Below are positions 1 to 10,443 of a stretch of 64,000 bases of DNA, piece after piece. The notes below the pieces were generated by a model. It made no database searches. It saw only the letters and a program-made list of their open reading frames with translations, and was not told the DNA's origin. Origin of the DNA: Neosynechococcus sphagnicola sy1 (GTDB taxonomy: Bacteria > Cyanobacteriota > Cyanobacteriia > Neosynechococcales > Neosynechococcaceae); assembly GCF_000775285.1 (NCBI RefSeq), contig NZ_JJML01000019.1, positions 1-64,000 on the forward strand, read 5' to 3'. Within the stretch, counting starts at the first letter, position 1, and the number at the start of each line of letters is the position of its first letter. A program made the position numbers and the translations under genes.

Positions 1-582
1 TAACCACCAATAATCAGGTCATCAATGCCATCACCATTCACATCTCCTGCCCCACTGACTGATTGACCTGAGAAGTCAGACGCATTAATTCCATTAATTA
101 CAAAGCCATTGCTGCCATTGAGGGTAGAGAGGTTCAAGGTACTGCTGAAGCCACTGGTAGTGCCAAACACGACATAACTCTGGCCTGCATTTGTTTTGCC
201 ATTGGGGTCGGCGCGTACAGCGCCAATAATCAGGTCATCAATGCCATCCCCATTAATATCTCCGGCACTGCTGACTGAATGGCCTGAGGCGTCACCTCCA
301 GTTCTGCCATTGATAAAAAACGCCATTGGAGCCATTGAGGGTGGAGAGATTCAGAGTACTGCTGAACCCACTAGTAGAGCCAAACACTACGTAACTCTGA
401 CCTGAACGGCTGCCATTAGGGTCGGCAAAGGGAGCCCCTATAATAAGGTCATCGATGCCATCACCGTTTACATCCCCTGCTCCGCTAACAGAAATGCCTG
501 ATTCGTCACTTGCATTAATACCGTTAAGGATAAAGCCATTACTACCATTGAGGCTGGAGAGATTGAGAGCTGAGCTAACCAT
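1..582 (-). CDS. FG-GAP repeat (integrin alpha-like) protein, 5' part
   Basis: This is the N-terminal part of a repeat protein that runs off the left edge. Each repeat of about 72 residues (DNA period about 217 bp) carries a calcium-binding-type loop [16 protein letters not shown] followed by [27 protein letters not shown], the signature of FG-GAP/integrin-alpha beta-propeller blades. Such proteins are usually exported or surface-attached adhesion or matrix proteins; no signal peptide is visible at this start. The ATG at 582 is preceded by a good Shine-Dalgarno (AGGAGA). The reading frame breaks in an A6 run at 315-320 (T6 on the coding strand); dropping one base restores two further perfect blades to position 1, so a homopolymer error is more likely than a real mutation. 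Family call is firm; function beyond a beta-propeller scaffold is inference. Confidence 0.85.
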
Positions 583-1072
583 GGGTGTTTCTCCTGTATT
601 TGATCAATGAGTTCAGAGTTAGGGAAGACGGCTGCGGTCATTCAAGAAATGCGGCGTTGCAAAATAATTGGCTGTTATTAATTGGCTGTTATGGAGTGGG
701 AACCTGCTTGAGACTCGGAGTTCAATGGGCTGCTAGTGCTGCCTGTTGCTATCTTTTGAACTGATGGAAATCAGGTTAAATTTACAAGCACAGTATCATT
801 TGAGGCTAAGTTTTGCCCCACTGATAAAGAATGGAAATACTTTCGGTCAGGGAAAAATTAATGGCTAATCGATCTGCGTGGTTTGGGGCAGTCGATGGAG
901 GGTGGGCTAGCTCCAGAGAGTAATTGCGTTTGGCTGATAGTTGCTGAAATACCCCCCTCAATCCCCCCTTCTAAAGGTGGGAAGAAGAGAAGAGTTCGGT
1001 TCCCTGCGCGATCGGGCTTCAGGGGTGTTCCTTGCTAGATATACAATTGAGCCATCTTCAGCCATCTCCCGA
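583..1072. other. Intergenic spacer with a diverged copy of a downstream repeat
   Basis: No convincing gene. A motif at 805-831 (CTAAGTTTTGCCCCACTGAT and onward) recurs with a few mismatches at 2280-2306, directly after the Rpn-like remnant, so the two motifs bracket the Rpn gene. The stretch from 941 to 1072 is open in the Rpn frame but does not resemble the family, so it is treated as leader. Confidence 0.5.
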
Positions 1073-1975
1073 TTGAAAACCGATTCTCTGTTTTATCGCT
1101 TATTCTCCACGGCTCCTCATTTGCTATTTGAATTGCTGGGAGAGTCTCCGGCGATTCCCTATCAGTTCCAATCCGTGGAGGTTAAGCAAACCGCCTTCCG
1201 CCTGGATGGGATTTTTTTGCCCCCGGCTTCTGATCCAGACTTGCCAATCTATTTTGTAGAAGTCCAGTTTCAGCTTGATCCAGATCTTTATCGGCGTTTG
1301 TTTGCGGAAATTTTTCTATTTCTGGCTCAAAATCCCAGGATTCGTCATTGGAAAGCAGTGGTAATTTTGGCACGGCGATCCATTGAACCGAAGCAGAAGC
1401 TGGCCTATGTCTCACTATTAGAGAGCGATCAAGTGGAGCGCATCTACTTAAATCAACTCCCCCCAGACTCGGGATTACCCGGCATTAATTTAGTGAGGTT
1501 AGTGGTGGCGTCTCGCAGGCAGGCGGCGAAGCAAGCCCGTAAACTCCTGACGCAGGTTGAGCAAGGTGAGCCGTGGCTGCCGCAGGGAGTACTATTGGAG
1601 TTAATTGAGACGATAATGGTCTACAAGTTTTCTGAGTCTAGCCGGGAGGAAATCGCCAAGATGCTGGGGTTAGCAGAATCCATTACCCAAACCAGGGTTT
1701 ATCAGGAAGGTAAGTTAGAAGGAAGAGCGGAGGGCAGACTAGAAGGCAAGCTAGAAGGCAAGCTGGAAGGCAAGCTAGAAGGAAGAGCTGAAGGCAAGCT
1801 AGAAGGGGAGCGATCGCTGATTGTTCGTCTACTCACCCGCCGCATGGGCACCCTATCCCCTGGGGTACTGACTCAACTGCAAGGGTTATCCCTAGAGCAA
1901 GTGGAGGCGTTAGGCGAGGCTTTGTTAGATTTTGCCACTCCATCCGATCTAGATAACTGGTTCACATCTCTTTAA
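1073..1975 (+). CDS. Rpn family PD-(D/E)XK nuclease / DUF2887-DUF4351 protein
   Basis: The N-terminus KTDSLFYRLFSTAPHLLFEL is the usual start of the cyanobacterial DUF2887 branch of the Rpn (YhgA-like) family, described as recombination-promoting nucleases. A candidate active-site stretch is FRLDGIF followed by FVEVQFQ (acidic residue, then E-x-Q). The tail LIVRLLTRRMGTLSPGVL to LLDFATPSDLDNWF is a DUF4351 domain. Between them lies a low-complexity run of KLEG/RAEG/RLEG units. The in-frame ATG at 941 would add 44 residues unlike the family, so the TTG at 1073 is preferred. The family occurs in many copies in cyanobacteria; its biological role is poorly known, and a link to transposition or defence is inference. 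Confidence 0.8.
   Translation: MKTDSLFYRLFSTAPHLLFELLGESPAIPYQFQSVEVKQTAFRLDGIFLPPASDPDLPIYFVEVQFQLDPDLYRRLFAEIFLFLAQNPRIRHWKAVVILARRSIEPKQKLAYVSLLESDQVERIYLNQLPPDSGLPGINLVRLVVASRRQAAKQARKLLTQVEQGEPWLPQGVLLELIETIMVYKFSESSREEIAKMLGLAESITQTRVYQEGKLEGRAEGRLEGKLEGKLEGKLEGRAEGKLEGERSLIVRLLTRRMGTLSPGVLTQLQGLSLEQVEALGEALLDFATPSDLDNWFTSL
1705..1809 (+). repeat. 12-bp tandem repeat coding KLEG/RAEG units
   Basis: About eight imperfect 12-bp units (GAAGGCAAGCTA and variants) encode alternating KLEG, RLEG and RAEG tetrapeptides, predicted to form a charged helical linker between the nuclease domain and the DUF4351 tail. Unit number in such arrays changes easily by slippage, so linker length should vary between strains. 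Confidence 0.85.
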
Positions 1976-2039
1976 GGGTGTGGATGGCAGTTCTGGCGCA
2001 GTTGCTCCGCGATCGCGCGGGTGACCTGCCGTGTTGCTC

Positions 2040-2278
2040 AAGATTACATTTTCCAGCTTTGAGTTATTGGGGGAGCGATCGCGGTATTTTCTCCAAGGGT
2101 GGAGCTATTTTGTAAAATGTTTTACAATTTTTCTCGGCGATCCGAGTTCGAGGGTAGAGTCGTCGAGTTCTGAGGTTCAATACCCGAGGCACTGTTTGAC
2201 TTTTCCAGTGCCGCTGATCTAGATGCATGGCTGCGGGCAATCAAGCAACTGAGGAGCAGCTACGCCAAAGACCATTAA
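2040..2278 (+). pseudogene. Remnant of a second Rpn/DUF4351 gene
   Basis: The frame ending at the TAA 2276-2278 reads LFDFSSAADLDAWLRAIKQ, a clear C-terminal DUF4351 tail like that of the intact gene just upstream. Upstream of about 2190 only weak family-like fragments in other frames are visible (FELLGE near 2050), with no intact body. It is interpreted as the decayed remains of a tandem Rpn paralogue. Confidence 0.6.
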
Positions 2279-2436
2279 GACTAAATTTTGCCCCACAGAT
2301 CAAGAATTAGATTTGAAGCAGTGGGATGACGGGGGGGAATATAGTTGCTGGGGAGTAGCTACTTTTAAGAGGCCGTTTTTGAGATTCACGATGTCTCAAT
2401 GGGGTCACTCATTTAACGCCTAGGCATCGATTGATG

Positions 2437-3636
2437 TCATGGATGACATGCCCCTAAAGCCAGTTTTTGAAGGGCGATCGCGACTTGTTGCAGCTGATCG
2501 GGGGTATGGGTTGCCATGACCGTGAAGCGCAGACGACTCGTCGGCACTGTGGGGGGACGCACCGCCGCTGCCCAAACGCCCCACTGCCTCAGTTGCCGTC
2601 CCAGGGAGAGAACCGTCGCCGCATCCTCGACTTGGAGGCAAAGAATCGGGGACTCCGAGGGCAGCAGTTTCCAGGTAGGGGGAGCAAAATGCTCCAAGAC
2701 ATTTTGGAGCATTTGTTGAAGTATCTGCACATTTTGCCAAAGGCGCTGCCGTCGTTGGGGTTCTTGGGTGACAATCTGCACTGCTGCTAAGGCGGCGGCG
2801 GTATCTGCGGGAGACAGACCTGTGGTGTAGATCCACGTAGGAGCGCGGTTGCGGAGTAGGTCAATCAAGGGAGCAGTACCAGCTACATATCCTCCCAGAC
2901 TTCCCAGTGCCTTGCTCAAGGTTCCGATCTGAATCAGGGGACGTCCGGTGCAGCCAAAGTGCTCCACACCTCCAGATCCTCGCTCACCGAGGACACCTGT
3001 GGCATGGGCTTCGTCAATCAAGAGCATGGCATCAAACGACTCGGCGATCGCCAGCAGATCCGGCAACCGACAAAGATCCCCGTCCATACTGAAGACGCTA
3101 TCCGTCAGCATCAAACAACGGCGATGGTGAGAACGATGTTGCTGTAACTGCTGCCTCAGCAGCGTCAGATCACTGTGGGGATAATTCATCACCGTGGCTC
3201 CGCTCAGTGCCGCCCCACTTTTTAGACTGGCGTGATTATATTGATCGGCCACGATCAGATCCCGTGCTCCTACCAAGGCTGAGATTGTCCCCAGATTGGC
3301 TAAATAGCCAGAACTAAAGACGAGGGCTGCTGCGGTTTGTTTGAGATCTGCGATCGCCTGCTCTAAGCGGTGATGGAGTTCTCGATGCCCACTCAACAGC
3401 CGCGACCCAGTGCTGCCAGTGCCATAGACTTGAGTAGCGGCGATCGCGGCCTGAATCAGCCGTTCATCCCCAGCGAGACCCAAGTAATCGTTACTGGCAA
3501 AATTCAGCAGTTTCTGACCCTCCAGGGTGACCACCGATCCGGGGGAGCCGGACACCGCCTGTACTGAACGATACCAGTCTGCCCGATGAATCGCTTGCAG
3601 GGTTTGATCAATCCAGGCGTAGGGATCAGGGGGCAT
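2437..3636 (-). CDS. bioF: 8-amino-7-oxononanoate synthase
   Basis: PLP-dependent alpha-oxoamine synthase that condenses L-alanine with a pimeloyl thioester to give 8-amino-7-oxononanoate in biotin synthesis. At 399 residues it has normal family length. Visible landmarks are [13 protein letters not shown] near the N-terminus, [12 protein letters not shown], the cofactor-stacking region [23 protein letters not shown], and the Schiff-base lysine in [13 protein letters not shown]. The start is [16 protein letters not shown]. No other biotin genes are adjacent. The next gene on the same strand upstream is a GT4 glycosyltransferase 35 bp away, so cotranscription is possible. Confidence 0.95.
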   Translation of the reverse strand: MPPDPYAWIDQTLQAIHRADWYRSVQAVSGSPGSVVTLEGQKLLNFASNDYLGLAGDERLIQAAIAATQVYGTGSTGSRLLSGHRELHHRLEQAIADLKQTAAALVFSSGYLANLGTISALVGARDLIVADQYNHASLKSGAALSGATVMNYPHSDLTLLRQQLQQHRSHHRRCLMLTDSVFSMDGDLCRLPDLLAIAESFDAMLLIDEAHATGVLGERGSGGVEHFGCTGRPLIQIGTLSKALGSLGGYVAGTAPLIDLLRNRAPTWIYTTGLSPADTAAALAAVQIVTQEPQRRQRLWQNVQILQQMLQNVLEHFAPPTWKLLPSESPILCLQVEDAATVLSLGRQLRQWGVWAAAVRPPTVPTSRLRFTVMATHTPDQLQQVAIALQKLALGACHP

Positions 3637-3671
3637 TCAATTCAAGGCTCCAGCAACCATCACCCTCTCCC

Positions 3672-4852
3672 CTACCACACCACCTGTTGCCGCTCCTGCA
3701 CCACTCGGCAGTAAACGGCTGCGGTCTGTCGAGCGAGTTTCGGCCAGCTAAACCGGGTTTCTAGTTCAGTATAGGCATTAGCGGTGAGAGCCTGGACATC
3801 ATCGGGATGCTTCAACACCTCTAAAATTCCCCAGGCTAAGGAGTCGGCGTTGTTCGTGTGCGTCACAATTCCGGTTTTCCGATGTTGCACCACTTCAGGG
3901 AGTCCCCCTGTATCAGAGACAACGACGGGGACTCGGGCGGCAAAACTTTCTAGAGCCACAATGCCAAAGGGTTCGTAGAGACTGGGAAACACGGCACAGT
4001 CGGCAATGGTCTGAAATTGATCCAAGTCATGATCCGACATAAACCCAGTGAAGAAGCACTTCTGCCAGATGCCCAAATCCCAGGCCTGCCGTTTCAGCCC
4101 ATCGGTGTTCCCCCCCCGATCAACACAAACTTCACCTGACCTGCCATGGCATCAATCACTCTGGGGGCGGCGGCCACTAGCACCGAAACCCCCTTTTCAT
4201 AGGTCATCCGCCCCACGTAATAGACAATTTTTTCGTTGTCGGTGGCAAAACGTCTGCGAAAGGTTGCCCCATCGAAGTGGAGTTGCTTTTTCTCAGGACG
4301 GATGCCGTTGTGAATCACATCAATTTTGTCCCAGGGACTGGCTAAGACCCGTTCCACTTCTCGACGCATGTAATCGGTGCAGACGATAATCCGCCAGGCA
4401 TTGTAGGCCAGAAGATTTTCTTTGCGATGGATATAGTCTTGATCAGCGTTATGAATGCCGTTGTAGCGACCATATTCCGTGGCATGAATGGTGGCAATCA
4501 GGGGAATTTTAAAGGCATGCTTGAGGGCGATCGCCGCATCGCCGACGAGCCAATCATGGGCATGGATCAAATCAAAGGAACCTTCCGCCGCCATCAACTT
4601 GCCACCGTGCTGGCCCATGCGCTCATTCATGTTGCCAACCCAGTGGAAGAAGTGGTGACTCAGGGGCACCTTGACGCGATGCACTTGAATGCCTTCTACG
4701 ACTTCGTAGTGAGGGGCATCGCCAAATTCGACGGTAATCAGATGAATCTCGTGTCCTAGCTGCACTAACTCTGGGTATAGCTCCGCCACATGGCGAGCAA
4801 TTCCGCCCACAATTCGCGGGGGAAATTCCCAGGTGAGTACCAAGATTTTCAT
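3672..4852 (-). CDS. GT4 family glycosyltransferase (frameshifted)
   Basis: The gene begins MKILVLTWEFPPRIVGGIAR, typical of GT-B fold family 4 transferases, with the acceptor-side loop IHAHDWLVGDAAIALKH. The C-terminal Rossmann half carries FPSLYEPFGIVALESFAARVPVVVSDTGGLPEVV, the EX7E nucleotide-sugar motif. The sugar donor and acceptor cannot be told from sequence; it resembles GlgA-type proteins but is not glycogen synthase by length. The frame is broken in a C8 run at 4110-4117. Adding one base gives IGGGNTDGLKRQAWDLGIWQK, the expected join, so this is one gene of about 393 codons with a probable homopolymer error. It lies divergent to gpmI across a 220-bp spacer. Confidence 0.85.
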
Positions 4853-5074
4853 TGCTGTTCCGACGTCCCAACTCCGGGGTTTCTGTCCCTAACAACTCTA
4901 CATAAATTCTGACAACTTTAGACAGGGATGGCTAACGGTAACTACGGAGTCAACCTGTTTCGCAGCGGACAGAATTTGCTCCAGTGCCGACAACCCCCCG
5001 ACCGAGAAAATTCAGACTTCAGGGTCGATGGTATGATTGCGATGATACTGCTGCATAAAGGGGCAATTTTCAGT

Positions 5075-6670
5075 ATGCCGCAAGCGCCTGTTTCTCCGGT
5101 GGTGCTAGTGATTTTAGATGGATGGGGATATCGAGAAGCCCTCGACGGCAATGCGATCGCCGCTGCCAAGACACCTGTGATGAATAGTCTCTGGGCAGCC
5201 TATCCTCATACCCTGATTCACACTTCTGGGAAAGCAGTGGGACTCCCAGAGGGACAGATGGGTAACTCTGAAGTCGGGCACCTGAATTTGGGAGCCGGAC
5301 GGGTGGTGCCCCAGGAATTAGTTCGGATTTCAGATGCCGTTGAAGACGGTACCCTGCTGGAAAATTCAGCACTGGTGAAGGTCTGCCAAGAAATTCGTCA
5401 CCGGGATGGCAAATTACACCTCGTGGGTTTGTGTTCAGAAGGCGGCGTTCATTCTCACTTCAGCCATTTGGTAGGACTGTTACAGTTAGCCAAGCACCAA
5501 GGTGTGCAAGAGGTCTGTATTCATGTGATTACCGACGGGCGTGATACGCCCCCCAGCGATGGGCACTTGATGCTGCAAATCCTTGAGCAAACCATGGCGA
5601 AATTGGGGATCGGACGGATTGTTACCCTTGGTGGCCGCTACTACAGCATGGATCGGGATCATCGTTGGGATCGGGTGCAACGGGCCTATGAGGTGATGAC
5701 AGCGGATGGCCCCGGCGATGGGAGATCGGCCTTAGAGGTGTTACAAGCCTCCTATGCCGCAGGCATCAACGATGAGTTTGTGCTCCCCACTCGCATTGCC
5801 CCAGGGGCGATCGCCCCTGGGGATGGACTGATTTTCTATAACTTCCGTCCCGATCGGGCTCGCCAACTCACCCAGGCGCTGGTGGATCCAAATTTCCGAG
5901 GCTTTGAGCGTCCCCTGATTTCTCCTCTGACGATTGCCACCTTTACCCAGTACGATCCGGCCTTCCCCGTGTTGGTAGCCTTCGAGCCCCAAAATCTCAA
6001 CAATATTCTGGGTGAAGTGATTGCCAACCAGGGATTGCACCAATTTCGCACTGCTGAAACCGAAAAATATGCCCATGTTACCTACTTTTTCAATGGCGGC
6101 TTAGAGGAACCCTTCCCCGGAGAAGATCGGGAGCTGGTCTCCAGTCCTATGGTCTCTACCTATGACCGGGCACCAGCCATGTCAGCCCAGGCGGTAACCG
6201 ATGGAGCGATCGCGGCACTGGAGCGGGGCGTTTACTCCTTGGTGGTGATCAACTATGCCAATCCTGACATGGTGGGTCATACAGGGCAGATGGTGGCAAC
6301 GGTTCAGGCCATCGAAACGGTGGATCAGTGCCTAGGACAATTACTAGCCAGCGTCGCCAAAGCAGGGGGGACGGCGCTGATCACCGCCGATCATGGCAAT
6401 GCAGAATATATGCATGACCCGGAAGGCAATCCCTGGACTGCCCACACAACCAATCCGGTTCCCTTTATCCTGGTAGAAGGAGAGGGGCTGAAAATTCCTG
6501 GACATGGCACGAATGTGCAGCTTCGATCCGGTTGTTTGGCAGACATTGCCCCCACGATCCTGGAGATTCTCCGGTTACCTCAGCCGCCGGAAATGACGGG
6601 GCAGTCGTTGATCGAACCCGTCGAATTTGATGTCCGTCGCAACCGTACTCCGGTGCGGGTCGCCCTTTAA
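5075..6670 (+). CDS. gpmI: 2,3-bisphosphoglycerate-independent phosphoglycerate mutase
   Basis: Interconverts 3- and 2-phosphoglycerate in glycolysis and the lower Calvin-linked pathway, using two Mn ions and a phosphoserine. Visible motifs are VVLVILDGWGYRE at the N-terminus, the nucleophile serine in GNSEVGHLNLGAGR, the lid-domain motifs ITDGRDTPP and GRYYSMDRD, FYNFRPDRARQL, and the metal site ITADHGNAEYM. The ATG at 5075 gives 531 residues, normal for the family; an upstream in-frame start at 4928 would add 49 unrelated residues. secG follows 25 bp downstream, a common cyanobacterial arrangement, so the two are probably cotranscribed. Confidence 0.96.
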   Translation: MPQAPVSPVVLVILDGWGYREALDGNAIAAAKTPVMNSLWAAYPHTLIHTSGKAVGLPEGQMGNSEVGHLNLGAGRVVPQELVRISDAVEDGTLLENSALVKVCQEIRHRDGKLHLVGLCSEGGVHSHFSHLVGLLQLAKHQGVQEVCIHVITDGRDTPPSDGHLMLQILEQTMAKLGIGRIVTLGGRYYSMDRDHRWDRVQRAYEVMTADGPGDGRSALEVLQASYAAGINDEFVLPTRIAPGAIAPGDGLIFYNFRPDRARQLTQALVDPNFRGFERPLISPLTIATFTQYDPAFPVLVAFEPQNLNNILGEVIANQGLHQFRTAETEKYAHVTYFFNGGLEEPFPGEDRELVSSPMVSTYDRAPAMSAQAVTDGAIAALERGVYSLVVINYANPDMVGHTGQMVATVQAIETVDQCLGQLLASVAKAGGTALITADHGNAEYMHDPEGNPWTAHTTNPVPFILVEGEGLKIPGHGTNVQLRSGCLADIAPTILEILRLPQPPEMTGQSLIEPVEFDVRRNRTPVRVAL

Positions 6671-6695
6671 TTCATTTTCACTGCTAAGGATTTTT

Positions 6696-6926
6696 ATGGC
6701 TGTCGAGATTCTCAAAATTGTCTGGTTGGTCTCTGCCCTGGGTCTGACGATTCTGGTTTTACTCCACAGCCCCAAAGGTGATGGCATTGGCGCGATTGGT
6801 GGGCAGGCACAACTATTTACCAGCACGAAAAGTGCTGAAACAACCCTGAATCGGATCACCTGGACCCTGAGTGTGATGTTTATGGGGCTGACGATCATTT
6901 TGAGCGCCAACTGGCTCAGTCAATAG
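6696..6926 (+). CDS. secG: Preprotein translocase subunit SecG
   Basis: A 76-residue protein with two membrane segments (about residues 4-23 and 53-72) flanking the conserved loop LLHSPKGDGIGAIGGQAQLF, which identifies SecG, the small stimulatory subunit of the SecYEG channel. The start MAVEILKIVWLVSALG fits the family; a longer frame from 6627 is unlikely because it overlaps the end of gpmI. It sits in the gpmI operon just ahead of an exported metalloprotease gene. Confidence 0.93.
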   Translation: MAVEILKIVWLVSALGLTILVLLHSPKGDGIGAIGGQAQLFTSTKSAETTLNRITWTLSVMFMGLTIILSANWLSQ

Positions 6927-6956
6927 CATCAGGCTGGGGAGGTGTCTTCCTGTCCC

Positions 6957-7836
6957 ATGAATCGATGCAAGGGACTGTGGCGGTTCGGGGTTAATATCGC
7001 CCTCGCGTTACTGATGTGCGGGGGAATTCTGCGCACAGCCCATCCGGGGACATTGCCGCTGTCCGTTACCCCAACTGATGACATCGTATTTCTGCGATCG
7101 CCTCAGACCCACCTTCGAGCATCGCCGTCGGGGTTGCAGGCTCAAACCCTGGGGGAAGGAACCGCGATTCCCAGTTCCCCCATCCCGCCCGAACAACTGC
7201 CGCTCCTGCAATCCCATCCCCTTTCCCCCTTCCCTGGCTCAGTGGCGCAACGATGGGGGCGATTACTGGGATCAACTTGTCACGCCAGAGGTGGGTGCCC
7301 TGGTTTGGTCAGAGTTTCCCATTCAGGTGTATGTGGAGCCACCGGGCAAACAACCCTCGGAGACTGCTTGGACTCAGGCAGTCTTGGCAGCGGTTCAGGA
7401 ATGGCAACCCTACCTGCCCCTAGTGGTGGTCGATCAGTCGGAGAGCGCTGATATTGCCATCTGGCGGCGATCGCCCCCCTTGCGCCTCGCGCCTCGCCCT
7501 AGCCCTTCGGTGGCTCCGGTGATTGAGCGGGTGCGCTCGGCAGAAACCCGCTATGCCCTCTACCTGCAACAGGGGAGCGGTAGCGCCTCGGTGTTAATCC
7601 ATCGTTGCGTCATCTATCTCAGCCCCAAACAAACCGCCTTTTATGTCCGAGCAGCGGCGCGCCATGAGTTGGGTCATGCCCTGGGAATTTGGGGGCACAG
7701 TCCCCAAGAGACAGATACCATGTATTTTGCCCAAGTTCGCAATCCGCCGACCATTTCGCAGCGGGATGTGAATACCCTGAAGCGCGTTTACGAGCAACCC
7801 ACTCGCTTAGGGTGGCCGCTGCGAAATGGTAATTAA
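6957..7836 (+). CDS. Secreted matrixin-like zinc metalloprotease (frameshifted)
   Basis: The N-terminus MNRCKGLWRFGVNIALALLMCGG looks like a signal peptide or membrane anchor, followed by a proline-rich linker. The catalytic half has AARHELGHALGIWGHSPQETDTMYF, the HExxHxxGxxH zinc site with a Met-turn, as in M10-type peptidases. Substrates are unknown; it probably acts in the periplasm or outside. The N-terminal and catalytic halves lie in different frames, with the switch between about 7205 and 7260, where short C and T runs occur; YWDQLVTPEVGALVWSEFP begins the conserved part. It reads best as one gene with a single indel. Start ATG 6957 has GGGGAGG 14 bases upstream. Confidence 0.75.
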
Positions 7837-8055
7837 GCATACGCTGGTTTTGCCTATGCAAAGGATTTACGCTCGGCGATCGCTCGTCTGGGGGAACGAC
7901 TGCCCGAGCAAACATGGGTAAACCTGCAACAAATTAAGGATCATCTGGAGTTGTATCAGCTTCAGCAGTTTCGAGTTGGGGAAATATTGAGATCGCACAT
8001 CTTCCCAGAACTGCAACTCAGCACAGACAAGATTTTACAAACGGGCGATCGCTAA
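7837..8055 (+). pseudogene. Unrecognised ORF fragment
   Basis: An open frame without an ATG reads GFAYAKDLRSAIARLGERLP and continues to EILRSHIFPELQLSTDKILQ before a TAA at 8053-8055. The composition looks like real protein (amphipathic, helix-rich) but the family was not recognised and no start codon or ribosome site is present. It is probably the tail of a lost gene or of a gene broken by an indel. The next 110 bp up to 8166 contain nothing identified. Confidence 0.3.
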
Positions 8056-8166
8056 CACAAGCTGGATTGAAAGATTATGCTAACCACAGAGAAGGCAGTT
8101 CCCCTTTCCTGAATAGCGGCTACTACGCTACTCCCGGTTCCTTTCGGGATACAGATGAATTTATCG

Positions 8167-8644
<478 letters not shown>

Positions 8645-8705
8645 TCAGAAGACTGCGCGAGGGTGCGTTAGAGTTTCAGGGAGTGATCGTTCAAGGGGTT
8701 GCCGG

Positions 8706-9338
8706 ATGAAACTAATTTCCATTTGTGTTGGATTGCCACGGGAAGTGAGTTGGAAGGGAAGGCCGATCACAACGAGTATTTTTAAGCAGCCTGTGGCCGG
8801 ACGGGTGATGATGCGATCGCTGAATCTAGCCGGTGATCAGCAGGCAGATTTAACGGTGCATGGCGGTACCGAGAAAGCGATTTACGCCTATCCCATGGAG
8901 CATTACGCTTATTGGCGGCAAGAGTTACCGGATCAAGAGTTGCCTTGGGGCGCGTTTGGCGAGAACCTGACGATCGAGGGCTTATCAGAAACGACGGTGA
9001 ATATCGGCGATCGCTTTCGCATTGGCACCGCTGAAGTGATGGTGACGCAGCCCCGATTCCCTTGCTTCAAGCTCAATCTCAAGTTTGGGCGCGACGATAT
9101 GGTTAAACGGTTTCTCAACAGTCGGTTGAGCGGTATCTACTTCTCGGTTGTGAAGGAGGGGGAAGTTGGCGCGGGGGATGAGATCGCACAGGTAAGCCGC
9201 GACGAAAACAATATCACCGTTGCCGACATTGTGAAAATCTATGTGCGTGAGGCGGATGACATTTTGGTGCACCGCGCCCTTCAGGTTCCAGCCTTAGCGA
9301 CCGAATTGAAGACCTACTTCCAACAACAAATAAAATAA
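8706..9338 (+). CDS. MOSC domain protein (YiiM-like)
   Basis: MOSC domains bind the molybdenum cofactor or carry out sulfur transfer; YiiM-type proteins reduce N-hydroxylated compounds. Landmarks are ADLTVHGGTEKAIYAYPMEHY, WGAFGENLTIEGL, GDRFRIGTAEVMVTQPRFPC with the conserved cysteine, and FNSRLSGIYFSVVKEGEVGA-like text (here FLNSRLSGIYFSV). A short C-terminal 3-alpha-like helix follows (ITVADIVKIYVREADD). The ATG at 8706 gives 210 residues and the expected N-terminus MKLISICVGLPREV; a longer frame to 8613 is not supported. The gene stands alone beside the toxin-antitoxin pair on the other strand. Confidence 0.9.
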   Translation: MKLISICVGLPREVSWKGRPITTSIFKQPVAGRVMMRSLNLAGDQQADLTVHGGTEKAIYAYPMEHYAYWRQELPDQELPWGAFGENLTIEGLSETTVNIGDRFRIGTAEVMVTQPRFPCFKLNLKFGRDDMVKRFLNSRLSGIYFSVVKEGEVGAGDEIAQVSRDENNITVADIVKIYVREADDILVHRALQVPALATELKTYFQQQIK

Positions 9339-9488
9339 CGGCATTAGGCTAGTGCCGCGTCAATACTAAGTGTCAACCACTGGATGGCAGCTCAACATTG
9401 TATCGAGGCTCGCCGCTCACTGAATCCTGGTCACGGGACACTCAGTGCATGTTAGCCTGGGTTTCTACGAACTCTTTCGAAAGTAATA

Positions 9489-10272
9489 GTGTCCTCCTCA
9501 AAAAAGTCCTGGGGATTCTATCTAGAGGATCTGGAGACCCCCATTGGTCGGGCGGTAAACCTGGCGATCGCGATTCTGGTGTTGCTGTCCTCGATCATTT
9601 TTGTCGCTGAAACCTATCCTCTGCAGCCAGCTGTCCGGAGGCAACTGGCAATGGTGGACTCTTTCTGTCTCTGTGTCTTTGCCATCGAATACGTGCTGCG
9701 ACTCTGGTGTGCCGAGAATAGACTGCGCCACCTGTTTAATCTCTACTCGGTGCTCGACTTAATTGCGATTTTGCCGTTTTTGATCGGGTTTTTTTGATAT
9801 CCGCTTTATCCGCGTCTTTCGCTGGTTTCGGATTCTCCGCCTTTTACGTTTCATCGAAGGGAGAACCATTTTTGGCTATGTCAGTCGGGAAGATAGCATC
9901 ATTTTTGTCCGGATTTTATTCACCCTGTTTACAATTGTTTTTGTCTACTCCGGTCTGATTTACCAAGTTGAGCATCCCCATAATTCAGCGGAATTTAAGA
10001 CCTTCCTGGATGCTTTTTATTTCTCCATCGCCACCATGACCACCGTGGGGTTTGGAGATGTGACACCGATTTCCGAGACCGGACGGTTATTAACCGTATT
10101 GATGATTATCACAGGGGTAGCGCTGATTCCCTGGCAGATTGGCGACCTGATCAAGCAATTTCTCAAGACTGCCAATCAACTCTCAATTCTCTGCCCCCAA
10201 TGTAGTCATGCCTTGCACGATACGGATGCTAAGTTCTGCAAAGTCTGCGGCACCCAGTTACCGAAGCTGTAG
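9489..10272 (+). CDS. Voltage-gated-type potassium channel with C-terminal zinc ribbon (frameshifted)
   Basis: Six membrane segments can be followed: S1 LAIAILVLLSSIIFVAE, S2 FCLCVFAIEYVLRLW, S3 VLDLIAILPFLIGFF, an arginine-rich S4 FIRVFRWFRILRLLRF, S5 FVRILFTLFTIVFVYSGLIY, the pore helix and selectivity filter MTTVGFGDVTP, then S6. The cytoplasmic tail ends CPQCSHALHDTDAKFCKVCG, a two-CxxC zinc ribbon. The frame breaks in a T7 run at 9789-9795 within GFFDIRF; removing one T joins both halves exactly, so this is one gene of about 260 codons. The start is GTG (MSSSKKSWGFYLED). It probably conducts K+ across the plasma membrane; the ribbon may sense redox or metal, which is inference. Confidence 0.87.
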
Positions 10273-10443
10273 GCGGCCAATCCGGTAGCAGGAGCCAAGA
10301 TTTGACGATAGATTGGGTTTCTTAAGCGTGGCGCGATGGTCTCCGACCGGCCTTCGGCCATCGCCCGGAATTGATGTCGATTGATAGCTATGATGACTGC
10401 CGTCGGAACGCTGCCCTATAGTAATTGCATAGGAGTCTTAAGG

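Noticed and set aside
1-540. Regularly spaced similar DNA (CAGGTCATCAATGCCATC at about 217-bp period) like a repeat array
   Set aside because: They encode FG-GAP blades in frame; spacing is protein-repeat spacing, not CRISPR.
1705-1809. Short tandem repeats as a possible CRISPR or VNTR locus
   Set aside because: 12-bp units code KLEG/RAEG in the Rpn gene; no spacers.
2031-2222. 63-codon frame after the Rpn gene as a new small gene
   Set aside because: It lies over the decayed second Rpn copy; the meaningful frame is the DUF4351 tail in another phase.
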